Notes: generated by a model from the letters alone, not told the origin. A stretch of 64,000 nt of DNA from Anas platyrhynchos (GCF_047663525.1 NC_092591.1:52553501-52617500), one strand, 5' to 3'. Shown: positions 10,629-22,564, numbered from the stretch's first letter. Made by a program: numbers and translations.

Positions 10629-12480
10629 ATCTGGATGTGAAATCTGTGGCTTGGGACCATTTCTGGTTTATATTTAAAAAGCTAATTGTCTCTTGCCATG
10701 GGTAACTAAGTATCACAAGAACTGACATGGAAGCAGCAGATTGAAATCTCTCAGGATCCCATTTTGCAGTAGTCAAAAAACCCTTCTTTCCTGGACGCAG
10801 GGAACAAGTTTTGCCACATCTGCAAGCCAGGGAAAATCACTGGAAACTCTGGAGTGAATAATTATACACAAATGTTTACAAAAAAATAAATAAGAAGAAT
10901 GTATGCATAAGTCAAGAATAACAAATGACATGTGGCCAAAACCCTGAATAGCTACTAAGGCCCGGCACTGGGATATGCAATTTTCACATCATTTGCAGCC
11001 CTGGGCAGCTAGAAAGGGTGGTTAGGAGATATTAGTATACAATGGCTGCTCAGTACCTGGTATTTATAGTAAATTTCCAGTGGCCAAGGAAACAAATCAC
11101 AAAAACCCAGCCTTGGAAAGGATGGAAAAAGCCCAGGCCAGCCAGTGTTATTGGTATTCCTGTCCAAGAGAGAGGTCTTGGGCAATATGCGTGCCTCTTT
11201 CAGGTCTGTGTACGCACAGACCCGGGCTCTCGTGTTCCTTGCTGTCCCTGGCTTGCCGTATAGCCCTTCACCCAGTTCTTATTCCAGACACATCTTCTGC
11301 CTCATGTCCTTCCAAGGACTGGCAGGTCTCGTCTCCCCATCAGACGTTACCTCCTTTAATTCACTCACCCCCAACACACCTACACATCTCTGCAGGATGG
11401 GCTCTGGGTTTCACACCCTGCAAGGCTTTTGCTTTAGTTTGCACATTTTGCAAAAAAAATAAAGCTGAAGCCTGAGCCCTCGGTGCACGGCCAGCTTGGG
11501 TTCCCTGGGGTGCCCACCTACCTACAGGATCATGGCCCTGCCTAGCAGCCTCTTTCTCCTGGGGCTGAAATTGTGGGGAGCCAGGAGCAATCAGAGCAGG
11601 CTGGGAGCTCTACCACCTCTCCAGGAGCACGGCAAAAGCCATTCTCGATAATCTTGTGGAGATACAGGTAGCTTTGAAGCCCCCTGCCTGAGCTCAGTAG
11701 CAGATAGCTGAGCTTCTGGAACAGGATAATCCTCCCGAGCCCCTCTCGGCTCCTTCCAGTAGATTGCTGGGGACCAATTTACTATTTACTGGTCCTATGA
11801 AAAATAAAAGAGAGAGAGAAAAGCAATTTGGGAACTATCAAAGTGAGTAGCTGTAGCTTTTATGGAGCTGGTTTTATGGGAGATTGCTTCCAGGTGACTC
11901 TTGGCTGGCGCAAGGCTTTGCCTGACACGGAGCAAATCGGCGTGCTGAGGGGGCTTGAGGCCAAGGGGCCACAGCCACAGCCCACCTCCCCTGCTCCCTG
12001 CTCTTGGGCAAGTGCTGGTCCAAGCTTGGACCTGCAGGGTGGCTGGAAGTGATCACCTCCCCGCCTGTAAAAAGCACCAGGGGAAGGGCTGTGGTCAGCA
12101 CGTCAGCAAGGAAAGCAAAGCCGTATCTGCCCACCGGGCTGGGCTGCAGAAGATGATGCATTAAGATGTACAATGCAGGGATTTCCTCCTCGTTATTGCA
12201 CGGTAACAGAGCCCACTGCACGCGTCATTCACAACATCTAGGTAGGAAAGCATGCAGGATGTGGCAGCCACACCATACCCTGCACCTACTCCCTCTCCCT
12301 GAGACAGCTGCACTCGAGCGAAGGCACAGTGGCAAGGCGCATCACTGCTCATCAGGAGTGTACTGTGGGAAAGAGAGCCAGTTCTGAGGTCATGCTTGGC
12401 CTGGAGGTTTGAAAAGAAACAACTTTTTCTTTTTCTAAATATATAAACTTTAAAATTTTCCCATTTTCTATAACTTCTTA

Positions 12481-12512
12481 CCTCCCTCCCTTCCCCTTTC
12501 TTTCCCCTCCCC
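12481..12512. repeat. 32-nt pure pyrimidine tract with mirror repeat; triplex and G4-prone
   Basis: Thirty-two pyrimidines run without interruption. Positions 12,492-12,508 form a perfect mirror repeat (TCCCCTTT, C, TTTCCCCT), the classic requirement for intramolecular triplex (H-DNA). The tract also contains five C-runs of 3-4 bases with loops of 1, 2, 7 and 1, giving a minus-strand G-quadruplex motif over 12,484-12,512. A T-rich segment precedes it. Confidence 0.8.
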
Positions 12513-12602
12513 ACCTCCTGACACCTAGAAGTGCTTGGATGTCAAGGAACCTGCTAATTACTGGCAGTGGTGGTAATTTATTTATTTTTTTGATCCCTCC
12601 AG

Positions 12603-12693
12603 ATGCTTTTGGCTCCTCCCTTGCAGCAGCACTCGGCTGTCCTGTGCCTCAACATGAGTGCACAGACAGGCAGGTCGCTGCCACCTGGGGTCA
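12603..12693 (+). other. candidate exon, product unknown
   Basis: A T-rich tract followed by CCCTCCAG makes a reasonable splice acceptor ending at 12,602, and TCA/GTAAGTGG at 12,691-12,700 is a strong donor. The 91-nt segment begins ATG and is open in that frame, reading MLLAPPLQQHSAVLC and onwards. The frame continues past the donor to 12,809. I recognise no protein. The pairing of two good splice sites at a typical exon spacing is the only support. It could equally be an exon of a noncoding RNA or chance. Confidence 0.15.
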
Positions 12694-14094
12694 GTAAGTG
12701 GCTGCAGATATCAACATCGCCTTGCGAAACGAGTAGACGTGGCCAAAGCAAGCTTGGCCCCAAAGCAGGTCCAGGGACTTCACCTCATCGCCTGCAGCTG
12801 AAGAGTTAACTCCCTCTGCAGCTCTCCTGCACCGGTAGGATTTAGAAGGGATTGCAGCATCATTCTTTAGGCATACCCAGATGCTCAGTATTAACGTAGG
12901 CAGCTCTGCGAAGATTGTTTCCTGCTACTCATCGGATGGGAAGAATATTTGGATGAAGTAGTGGTTTGGGTATCACTTTGCAGGTCTGGAGTATAACTCA
13001 AGTGGAAAGAGATTTAGCTCCAATTACTCGATGTAATTCAGAATACAGAAGAGCCCTCTGTTGCTAAGACAGTAGTTAGTCTTCAGTTAGCTTTTACTCC
13101 ACTGGCAAAAGCCACAGCGAGCTCCACTCTTCCTTTTTTTTTATTTTGTGAGTGTATGCATGTAGCCCTTGGCATCAGAGCAGGCTGTGAGATACGACTC
13201 AGAGGTGTGCATTTATCTGCAGTCTCAAACAAAGCAAAACAAGAAGTAGAAATTAGAAATAAAACTCGTTCTGCACTGAGACTGAAAAGGAAAGCAAGCA
13301 ATCCCATTCTTTTCTAGCTTATTTTGTTCCTGTTGCTCTGGCTGGGTGGTGAAGCTGTACTCCTCTCCTGGCAGCTCCGTGCAGCTCCTGTGCCAGAGGC
13401 AGGTTCTGTTTTGTCTGGGTCTCCAGCTCCACTGAAGTTGTTGAGCCCTGGTTTCACTTATGTTGAGAGCAAAACAACATAAAAAAAATAATAATAGCTT
13501 TGTTTAGTGCTTATATTCCTCCTTGCATGAAAAATCTTTGTTCTGAGCCTAAGTTTAGCTGATGATGCCCTTTAGAGTTTGATTACAAATAGGCAAAACC
13601 CATTCATTAAAATAAAGGAGGGGAACGGGTGACTCGTCTGACCTGGAAAGCCCCACTGAAGAAACAGTGGATTTAGTTATCTCAAAGCAAGAGGGAACCT
13701 AAACTATGTGTAGGGGCCAAAATAAGGAAAAAAATGCGGCAGAAAATTTGAAAAAATACAACGCTGCCTGGCTGAATAGCAGCTATTGCAGTGAGCACAC
13801 GTAAAAGGACTGCTAAACCTGAGATTTTCCAGAAGAAGTAAACCTTGGTCTCCCATTTGTTTAGAACCAAGTTTAATTTCAGCATGGCATTTGTTCCAGC
13901 AGCTCATTTTAATGCTGCAGCTTGAAGAAATCTTAAACGTACTGGGGAAGACACAAGAACAGACTGCTGTTCCAGCACAAAAACCTGCAGCCCGTGATAA
14001 ATAACAGAGCATGATCCCAAGCTGTCTCCTAGGTTGTCTGAGCAGAAGGTATTTCCCCGCAAACCTCCGAGGTTTGTTTTCTGTTTCTAATCAC

Positions 14095-14152
14095 TGCGAC
14101 TGCAGGCTCCTTGAGGCAGGGACTGCTCTTCGTCATCCCCAGCGCCTCGATG
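14095..14152 (+). repeat. L2-like LINE 3' end relic
   Basis: GACTGCAGGCTCCTTGAGG then CAGGGACTGCTCTTCGTCAT and CCCCAGCGCCTCG follow the well-known 3' tail of L2 elements (GACTGTAAGCTCCTTGAGGG, CAGGGACTGTGTC, ATCCCCAGCGCCTAG) in the same order and spacing. No coding part of the element is present and the short tandem tail is absent. It is a short ancient fragment. Confidence 0.55.
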
Positions 14153-14709
14153 GGCCGCTGCCGGGTGCTGCCCTCTCCTGTGCGAGGGGCAGTCAGTCCT
14201 TCCAGCCCTGAGATTGTCCCCGTTCCTCACAGCTTTCCTGCTGCATAGTTGGCACCTGGTAAAGTCTGAAGGGAAGGAATTGAGGTCGCCTGTCACAGCG
14301 AAACATCTGCAGAACCTCTGCCTGTTCTTTGGTGTCCCACAGCCGGGCTTTGCTCTGCTCCACGATCCCCATTAGTTCGATTTTCAGCACATTCACCTCA
14401 AGATCGGGGCAGATTGCAAGGACTTGTGCCAGATTCACCCGTACTTTTCTAAAAATAAACCTCCCAAAAATCAACAACGGAGGATTGAGCTAAACGTGTT
14501 TGACAGGCTGTGATTTTCCTGCCGGGCACTAAAGCCCAGCCAGGACTGACTACGCACAAAAGCGAGGCGGTTCTCCTCCCCACCCTCCCGAAATGTTTAA
14601 AGCCAAAAGGAGGATGGCCGGTTCCTAACCTGGTGCAAAGTCCAGAAAAGTGCGAGGCCGATTTTGCTGTGTCACAAGCTGATCTTTCACAGATGCTGGA
14701 AAGCTAGGA

Positions 14710-14734
14710 AGTGCAATTATGGGAAAATTGCACT
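14710..14734. repeat. 9-bp inverted repeat, 7-nt loop
   Basis: AGTGCAATT at 14,710-14,718 pairs perfectly with AATTGCACT at 14,726-14,734 around the loop ATGGGAA. No wider stem is present. Confidence 0.8.
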
Positions 14735-14849
14735 AAGGCAAACAAGTACATGCCAAATTCTGCCATTCCCCATTACCCACCTGAGCCCCTTGATTGTGGC
14801 AGACAACGCACCATCTGTATGTGCTTTGTCAAAGGGAAAAAAATAATCC

Positions 14850-15070
14850 CAAGAACGGTGTCTGAACGGGGAAGCAGGAGAAGAGGGGGAGGCTCGGGGA
14901 CGGGGCAGGCACCCCACAGCCGCCGCAGAGCTGTGGCAGCGCCCAGGAGCCGTGCTCAGCCCAGGGGTACCCAAAATGGGGTGGCCTCAGTGCATCCACA
15001 TGGTCGTTCCCATTGTGTTTGGCCATCGGGGGCTTCTCCAGGTCCCTGAGCTCCGTCCCCCCTGAGCGTG
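14850..15070. promoter_or_regulatory. small GC/CpG-rich patch
   Basis: The segment carries raised GC and CpG (for example CGGGGACGGGGC and CAGCCGCCGCAGAG) with no recognisable frame. It is short for a promoter island. It may be regulatory or simply a compositional fluctuation. Confidence 0.2.
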
Positions 15071-15752
15071 CGGTGTGAAGCCCAGTTCTCATGAGAACAA
15101 GCTTTCCGGGCACTGGGAGATGTCAGATACTCCCAGCTCCTGCTCGGGCCAGAAATAACTCGCGATCTTTTCTCAGGATATTCTGGCAATGCTGTTTGCT
15201 CACCCGGATGGATCCCACAATTCCTGAGGTACCAAAGCACGAAAAGGAGGAAAACAAATGAGCAAATAGCACAGGAGGGCAGGGACGTGAAGGAGTTACC
15301 CATGCTCACTGAGCCTCAGAGACAGCTTGGTTTTCAGCTGAGCCTTGGGTTCAGATGCTGTCCTCTCTTGAACCCAAGCAGTGCAGCAATTCTCCATGGT
15401 GTGCCCCACGCTCCAGAGGCAGGAGTGGTCAGAGCACTGCCCTGGTTATATTTCCTTGCCCTGCATTTCCTAGGTGGTCCTGTTCAAGCCATCAGCTCTC
15501 ACAAGTCCCTGTTTTGGGAAGGGATCTGGTAGCATCCCCTTCCTTCACAAAAAAATGGGCAGGTCTGCAGGTCCTCAGTGGCCTCTTGGTGCCAATTGGT
15601 GCAAATACCCTGAATTAGGGTGCTGGCTGCTCAAATCACACATATCTAGACCTCCTGCTGCTCTGCCAGTCACTGGTTTGTTCACATATGGACATCAGAG
15701 CTATCACGAATGATGAGATGGAAACAGTGCCGGGCTAACCCGTGAGCTGGAT

Positions 15753-15786
15753 AGGGTTTATCTCGCAAGGGAGGGTTTATCTTGCA
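15753..15786. repeat. 15-bp direct repeat, two copies
   Basis: AGGGTTTATCTCGCA at 15,753-15,767 and AGGGTTTATCTTGCA at 15,772-15,786 differ at one position and are separated by 4 bases. This is a local duplication of unknown meaning. Confidence 0.85.
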
Positions 15787-18046
15787 TCTCTAAAGATGTA
15801 AGTATGGTTTCTGAAATCAGTGGTTGTTGCCAGACTGGGCTTTGAGGGATGTCCCCAGGGTAAAGAAGGGAAGCTGAAAGCGTGTGGGTTTGGGTGTAGC
15901 CAGAGCACACACGGTCTGGTGCATTGGTGCTCACCCAGGCAGACAAAACCTTGACATTACCTTGTTAGGTCCAGCCTCAGTCGTGCCAGGAGACACGTGG
16001 GTCTCTCCTGTGGACAGGAGGTGAGGAGAACACGTGCCCTGCTCACCACCGTGCCCTTCACTGTCCACCAAAGGCTGTGCAAGCAGAGGCAAGCAGACAA
16101 CATACGTCTAAGGGGGTTTGGTTGGAGAGCTGCTGGTGACCAGCTCCTTCTGGACCAAGCTGGAGAGCACATGTTGAGCTGCTCTGCACGTACCCCATAA
16201 ACGGAGGAAATGTGCCCTCCGCTACCAAAAAGGCATTTTTGTCTGAAATCTGACTCAGAGAAAAAGGGAAGAGAAAAAAAGTGAGCCTATCTGTAACTTC
16301 CTGCCTCTGCTCTAAAAACTGCCCTGGCAAGCGTACAGTTGGCAAGGCGCAGCAACGGATGCGACTATTTTTCTGCATTCCAGTAAATTTAGCATGATTT
16401 GTCTAATTCAGGAGTTTACAAGCAGTTTCCTTGTTTGCATGAGATCTCAATATAGCACCTCGTGCTTCTTTCCATTCTTCAGTGCACATTTGCGCTGCGG
16501 GGACTGGCTTCCTTCTCTCTTGCTCTCCTCCAGCCACCCTCAAGGCTCTCACCTGGCAAGCCAACACGAGGAAAAGATTTAGGTTTTTAAAGAGCTGTTT
16601 TCACACACGCTAGTGTGTAGAAAGATGAAGAAATTCCCAGCCACTGGTGAATTTAGGTGTATTAAGGTAAACAATGCTTTGCTATCAGTTGTAGCCTCAA
16701 GCAGAGAGGGGAGAAGTAAGGTGCTCTGAGACTGTACTTACCCTTGGTGGTTCCAGGGATGATATCTGGCAGCTGTAATTTCCAGATGGGTTAAATATGC
16801 TCCCCTTCAGGCAGAAAGTCCTCTGTGAGACAGGTCCCCAGGCCACCGTGGATGCACCCCCGCTGCTGCAGGAGCCCTTAACACGTGGGGCCATGCCCTG
16901 GGACGGGCAGCGGCGCTGCGCTGACAGGAGGACTGCTGGGGACCCCCGAATTGCAGAAGCAGGAGGAAGCAAACCAGCGTGGGATGCCGAGACCAACCCC
17001 ACTGCATTGTCCTGGATCCCCTGTCACTCCCAGCCCAGGCCGGCTGCCATCCTCGAGGAACAATGGGAGCCCTGCAGACAATGTCAGCTCTTGTCTGGAA
17101 GCGGCTCCTGGAGCTCTGCCCCCTTGGCACCACGGGGGCTGCTGTGGCTCCCAGGCAAACAGACGGCTTCACAGGGACCTGTGACAGCCTGGTCACTCCT
17201 GGCCTTTGAGATTATCCCACTAAAATACCTCTCTCCAGAAAGAAAATAAATTCCGCTTGCATTGTCTTTTAAGACATGAATGGCTTTTTATTTCATTCTG
17301 AGCTGTTGTTGGGATTTTGGGGGGAAAAATTCTAAAAATAGTTTAGAATTCTGTCTTCCTATAACAGTGGATTTGGAAGAGCTCCTATTGCACGGAGCAC
17401 AATTCCCTTCTCCACTCTTCATCCCTAGAGCCCTTGATCCCTTCATCCTCTGACTCTGCTTGCCAAAATTCAGCTGCTGGTTCTGCCCAATCTCACCCGC
17501 TGCCACCCTGGAGCCCCACTAAGAGCACTTGAAAGACCTTGTGGTGGCACAGCCACCCTCGGGCACATCCAGACATCCTCAGGGCTGGCAGTAGGGCACA
17601 CTGCTTGAAATGCGTGTGACGGGCAGCACCTGGCAGTACGGACAGGCCAAACTGTTGGCAAGCACCATGCTTGTCATGCTCTAGTTCTAACAAAGCGAGC
17701 AGAAAATATTCACTTCCCCTTCTTTCTGATACTGCTGGAGGTGTCAGGGCTGAGTTTCTGCCTCCTTCAGTCTGAAATAAATGAGGCTGGGCACAGGAGG
17801 GAGGTGTAGTTTTGTCTTCCAGGACTTCGGGAAGCTTTGGAGCCCACATCTGGACATCGCAGTGTTATCTAAGCGCTGAGCTGGAGCATCACACTGATCT
17901 GCACAGCTGGGGGAAACCTGGCTTTGGATCCAGTCTCTTCAGGCTCATCTCAGCCCCAAAGAGAAATTTCCACTGTTTGCATTTCCCTGTGAACAACACG
18001 CAGCGGATCTCCTGCTTTCCTCCGTCAGTGTCTGCTCGGTTTCTAG

Positions 18047-18244
18047 GCTTCTATGCAGAATTTGTCTCCAGTGAATCAGTTGCGGGAGTTTGGGAAGGCT
18101 TTTGTAGACAGATTATATTTTGGAATTGGCAGAAATTCCCCAAATTATCCAAGAAAACCTATAGATGGGACTTCGAGTGGGGTATTAAATCAAATGAATG
18201 AATTTATTTATGGAGGCAAGCATCACAGTCGTCACGATGCCTAA
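18047..18244 (+). other. candidate terminal coding exon, unknown product
   Basis: A pyrimidine-rich segment ending GGTTTCTAG gives an acceptor at 18,046. The AG of that acceptor is also the last two bases of an in-frame TAG, so the frame is open exactly from the predicted exon start and runs 65 codons to TAA at 18,242-18,244. It begins ASMQNLSPVNQLREFGKAF, continues through a basic-plus-aromatic middle (YFGIGR, NYPRKP) and ends EFIYGGKHHSRHDA. Composition resembles ordinary soluble or secreted protein rather than low-complexity translation, but I recognise no family. A second frame across the same DNA is also open, which weakens the case. No upstream partner exon is identified. Confidence 0.2.
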
Positions 18245-18658
18245 GCCAGGTCTGAGTGCTGTGCTTGCAGCTCTCACTACAAAAAGGAGAAGGGCAGGAT
18301 CTCCGTGTTGCAGTTCGGATTTGAAGGCTCAGCCTAAATCTATTCCTAATTGATATAAACCTTCTGAGGTTGAAGCATCGTTGTGTTTCTGGGAGATGAC
18401 AGGCTGCAGCCTCTTGCTTTGCTTTCCTTGTGCTCCTCAGGGCTTCCTAGGACGTGTTTTGTTATTCCTCGAGCGTGCTCTTGCCCTGCATTTATCAACG
18501 TCACTGCAACCTTGGAGCTGTTAAGGTCATCTTTGGCAGCAGGAGGAGAGAGGAAACGCAATGCTGTCTGCTCCTGCTAAGCCTGGAGACACGTCCAGTC
18601 CAGCCTGTGGTGGCAGAGGTGCAGGACACACAGTAATGGGCTGACCCCAAAAGTTGGT

Positions 18659-18689
18659 GGGGACGGGACCAGGATGGGGGAGAAGGGGG
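18659..18689 (+). other. G-quadruplex-like motif
   Basis: G-tracts of 4, 3, 5 and 5 bases are separated by 2, 8 and 4 bases. The 8-base loop slightly exceeds the usual limit of 7, so this is a relaxed-rule motif. Confidence 0.5.
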
Positions 18690-18714
18690 TAGAGGCACAA
18701 AACTGTGCAGTCGC

Positions 18715-19150
18715 CGACTGTTCCCTCGCTCACATAATTATGTTGGTGTCAGTACTAATTAAGCTTTTTCAAGGCCGGTTTGAACTTTGATTACCAGCTG
18801 ACAGGTATATACAATCCCCCTTCTGGGATCTGTAGCTCCCTGCAAATCATCAAACTGTCTTCAGTCAGCTTTGGACCAGAGGAGTTTTGCCAGAGGCATC
18901 CTGCATCTGTTGCATCATATACAGTACATTAAAACCATCTTTATTGCTCTTTATAAAGAAACCACAGTTGTTAGAGAGTCCTGAATGCTCAGCCCTCATG
19001 TACTGCCTTGCCTGTGTAGTTATTTGCCCGTGTTACCCCCTGTTGCTTTGAGACATGGTAATACATAAGGCAGCTAATCATTTAAAGCTATATTCATCCT
19101 CCCTCTTGGAAAGCAATAGTGGCAGCTACATAACGACACATTGGATCCAG
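18715..19150. promoter_or_regulatory. possible conserved noncoding element / enhancer
   Basis: CATAATTATG, a palindromic homeodomain-like site, is followed within 60 bases by ACTAATTAAGC, ACTTTGATTACC (TCF-like) and AGCTGACAGGTA (MEIS-like TGACAG). Further on are TTTATTGCTC, GCAGCTAATCATTTAAAGC and GTGATTTATCC. The block is free of simple repeats and of a sustained reading frame. Such density of developmental factor words is typical of enhancers near regulatory genes, but this is judged by eye and conservation is not visible here. Confidence 0.25.
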
Positions 19151-21656
19151 GGGGGTTGATTTGGGCCCATCTGTGATTTATCCGGTGGGAAACACGGGGG
19201 GAATGTCTTTGTTCATTTGTCTCACTCAAACATGCCTATCACAGCCTCTTGATGCACGAGCGGGGAGCAGGGAGAAAAAGGAAAATGGAGAGGAACAAAT
19301 TGGCGACAGCCATCTCGAGAGAGGCGAGTGCCCTCGGCGCAGGGACACGAACCAAGGGCTCGCCCCAGCAGCGGGTGGCTTAATTTTGTACCGCCAGCAC
19401 AAAATCGGGTGAAAGCTGTGCTGGGAAACACAGCTGCTCTCTCTGCCGGAGGATGCTCTACCTGCACGCTTGGCAGGGCGTTGTGAGTGGATTTGAAGGG
19501 GAGGTGTCAAGCCAGGTAGTTTACAGCCACCTAAAATGGGTGTCAGTAGGTGTTGTCAAATCTTCGCATCAGCAGGGTTAAGCACGGGGCAGGGAGAGCT
19601 TTGCGTTGCTGTAGAAAGCCCACCTCACTGAAAATATTTCATAGGAAAGCGAGATTTCCACATTTCTGACAGGGAATTTCCCAAACACACCATTTTGCTG
19701 TTATTAAATCATCCCGATAGCATAAGCGATGCCTTGTTTGCAAAAGGATGTTGAGCACTTCAGCTAATCTCGCTGTGATTTGCAAAGTACCCGGAATATC
19801 CCCGGGTGTGCCAGATGTCACAGTCAGCACGCAGCATCACTTTTAGATGCTATAAAAACAGAGCGATCCAGCAGCATCAGAAGGGGATGCATTGACAGCT
19901 TTGAATTGAAATGTTTCAGCATTTTATTCCGAGGGAAATTCATGAAGACTGCCTTTTCACTTCCACTCAGAATAACATCTCAGTTCTAAGAGTGAAAATT
20001 TCTCACAAAGTGGAATTTCAGCCTTCCATCATCCAGGGCTGCCAGAAGCAGTTCGCAAAAGCCTTTATTTATACAAGTTATGAAAGCAGAAAGGTCACTT
20101 CTCTGTGTATCTCTTGAGCTTTAACAAAAACAATAAGGTGCTCAGACATCACTGGAGGAACCATAAAACTTTGACAGACAGACAGTGTTTCACTCTTAAA
20201 CCTGATCTCATGCCAAACCCTTAATGCGAAAGCATGAGAACAGCAAAAAGGAATGGCATTAATAGATATTTCCTGCATAGCCTGAAATCTCAGCATCTCC
20301 CCAAATTATGAAAGTGAGCAGATCATTCTTACTGAGACAAATGAATTGTTGAAGAGAAACAAATCAGAAAGTGGCATGTTGCAAGTCAGATTGTTGTAAT
20401 GCCATCTATTCTTAAATCCATCTTTTAACATAGCAAAATCTTAATTTTTAATTTAATTCTCAACAACTCCATTTAAGCACAGCTTCTAAGCAGAATCCAT
20501 TTTGTTTACATGAAACAGAAAAGAAACCAAGCTCAGATTTTAACCATTTTGAATGAGAAGAAAATACAAAATCATTTTTCCTGATCATATCTGGTGTTTA
20601 GGCAGAAGAAAAGCCAAAACATTGCTTCCTGGGGCTCCCATCGCCGCACAAGGTTTAAAAGCAGAACCACTGAAATACTCATGATTTGATTTTCTTTCTG
20701 AATCTGCTCCATGCCCATCACTGTAATTGATGCAGATAGGAGGTGTGCTGCAGCATCTTTGTCAGGATGAGTGTACATTCAAAAACTTTTCTGCACAACT
20801 GGAGTTTCTTGTTTCTATTGGTTTGTCCTGAGCCTCTCACAGAGAGAATTTATCTCTATAAGCCCTCATATCTTCTCCTTCTACCTGGTCAGCAAAAGCA
20901 TGAAAGGCGCCACCCTCCAAAGCCTGGATGCTGTATTCAGCACACAAGAGCCACGTCTGAGCATCTCCAGAGACCAGCAGGATCTACATACAGAGGGAGA
21001 AGAGATTCAGGGGCTGAGCTCATCTCTACTGCTGCTGGAGATCAGAGGCCCCGTGTCTTGTACATCAGTTTTCACGAGCATAATTTTGCTGACTTTCTTG
21101 AGGTTATTCCTGATTTACGACACTAGGAGATTAAAATGAGGCTCAGGGAGTATAGCTTCCTGCTGAAATCCCCAAAGAGAGCAGATATTGCATTACTTCA
21201 CATCAGAGCAAATGATTCCTTTGGACAAAAGAAACCCATGAAAGAGATAAATACCCATCCGAATGCTAATACAGATGGATTCCTTCAGAGCTTCCTCACT
21301 AATCAGATACATCAGTGCCCGCTTCAGTAATGTGACAGGCGGTTTAACGGGGGAAGTGTTTCACAGTTCTTGAGAAACAGGGTCCAGGGCCAGCTCCTGC
21401 ATGGGGATGCCCATCCCGATGACATGGAAGGCTGCTCCGTGAGGATATTCTCCGCCAGGAGTTTTCCTTCTTCCCAGTCGTGTCCTGATGTGGCCACGCG
21501 GACAGACTGGGGGAGCGCGAGCAGCCGCTGCAGAAAGCCCAGGCTAGCAGGGGAGAAGCTGTCAGGAGGCAGACATTTGTGGTTAAGGCACAGGCAGGGT
21601 GGAAAGCTGGTACGTGCCATTTACAGAGAAGCTTCATTTCTGAGAACAAATAGAAG

Positions 21657-21672
21657 AAAAAAAAAAAAAAAA
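21657..21672. repeat. A16 homopolymer
   Basis: Sixteen A follow TAGAAG. No retrocopy is recognised upstream. Confidence 0.9.
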
Positions 21673-22281
21673 GGCATTTCAGGCGTTTGCAGAAAAAGCC
21701 AGAACAAGTGAACAGACCTTGGCAGTGCAGTTTCCCCTAGAAAGGAACAATGGAAAGTAACAGGAGCCTCGGGGCATTATTAAGTAAAAATAACAGCTAG
21801 CACAGCCGACCCTGGCACTCTTTTGCCGTCTGGCATCTGCAGCCCCCCAGCCCCCAGAGGTGAGCGCTGCCTTGGAGCCAGGTTGGTTGGAGCCCACGGC
21901 CGGGGAGGTGAGCGGCACGGGGATGCACCTGGGGTAGGGATTCCTACTTGTGGGCAAAAAGTGTGTTTCCCATCCTGCGCTTCCAAGATTTTTCTTCTGT
22001 TTCTCTCCAGGACGGGTTCAAGTTCTTTCCAAGCTTTTCAGTGAAAAATAACATGAGTGTAATGCCCTATTTAACCAGGCCCAAGGCCTGGGGAGAGGTG
22101 AGGGTAACTTAAACTGCTCTGGGAAGGGCTTTGAGCCTGGATCACCAGAGAGAGCTGTAGCTGATGGCTGTCCTTGAACTGGGACACCCACCTTGGTTTT
22201 GGCCACAAATGTTTTCTTAAGCATGAGAAACTCCTCCCAACCAAGCTTTTATCAAATCCTCCAGAAGGTTCAGGATATGGC

Positions 22282-22315
22282 TTTTTTATTATTATTATTT
22301 TTTATTATTTTTTTT
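22282..22315. repeat. T-rich (ATT)n imperfect repeat
   Basis: T-runs are interspersed with ATT units for 34 bases. It is a simple low-complexity repeat. Confidence 0.9.
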
Positions 22316-22507
22316 CCTGGCAGTAAAAGATTATGCAGGAAAACTCCTGTCCCACTCTGATGATCTGATGGATACCTCTCCCACACTTTCTGGAGCTGAA
22401 GCTCCCTCTGAAGCTGCTCGTTCCCACGTTCCCCCATCACTGCCAGGCTGCCAGTATCTATCTTCATGACAACACAATGGTCAGTTTGGTAATAATGACC
22501 AAAAAGT

Positions 22508-22564
22508 CCCCGTCCCCTGCCCCCTGCTGCTGCCCCAGTGTGCCCCATCCCTGTCCCCCCACCC
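22508..22564 (-). other. dense C-tract cluster: multiple G-quadruplex motifs on minus strand
   Basis: Eight C-runs (4, 4, 5, 4, 4, 3, 6 and 3 bases) lie in 57 bases. Loops are 2-3 bases in the first group, then 8, then 6, 2, 3 and 1. The last five runs alone satisfy the quadruplex rule on the minus strand and the whole could form more than one structure. The plus strand would be an i-motif candidate. No promoter signals are obvious beside it. Confidence 0.75.

Larger units (their letters stand above)
9721..14094. other. noncoding stretch with scattered motifs
   Basis: No gene is recognised. The stretch contains a perfect CArG-type palindrome at 10,619-10,628, a pure pyrimidine tract at 12,481-12,512 and a candidate exon at 12,603-12,693, all listed separately. 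AATAAA signals occur near 11,457 and 11,804. Open frames are up to about 130 codons, overlap in several frames and look like chance. Confidence 0.55.
14153..18046. other. noncoding stretch with GC-rich segments
   Basis: No gene is recognised. GC-rich parts lie at 14,850-15,070 and 16,850-17,180. The second has few CpGs and several overlapping open frames (up to about 150 codons) typical of GC-rich noncoding DNA. A short hairpin and a direct repeat are listed separately. Confidence 0.5.
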
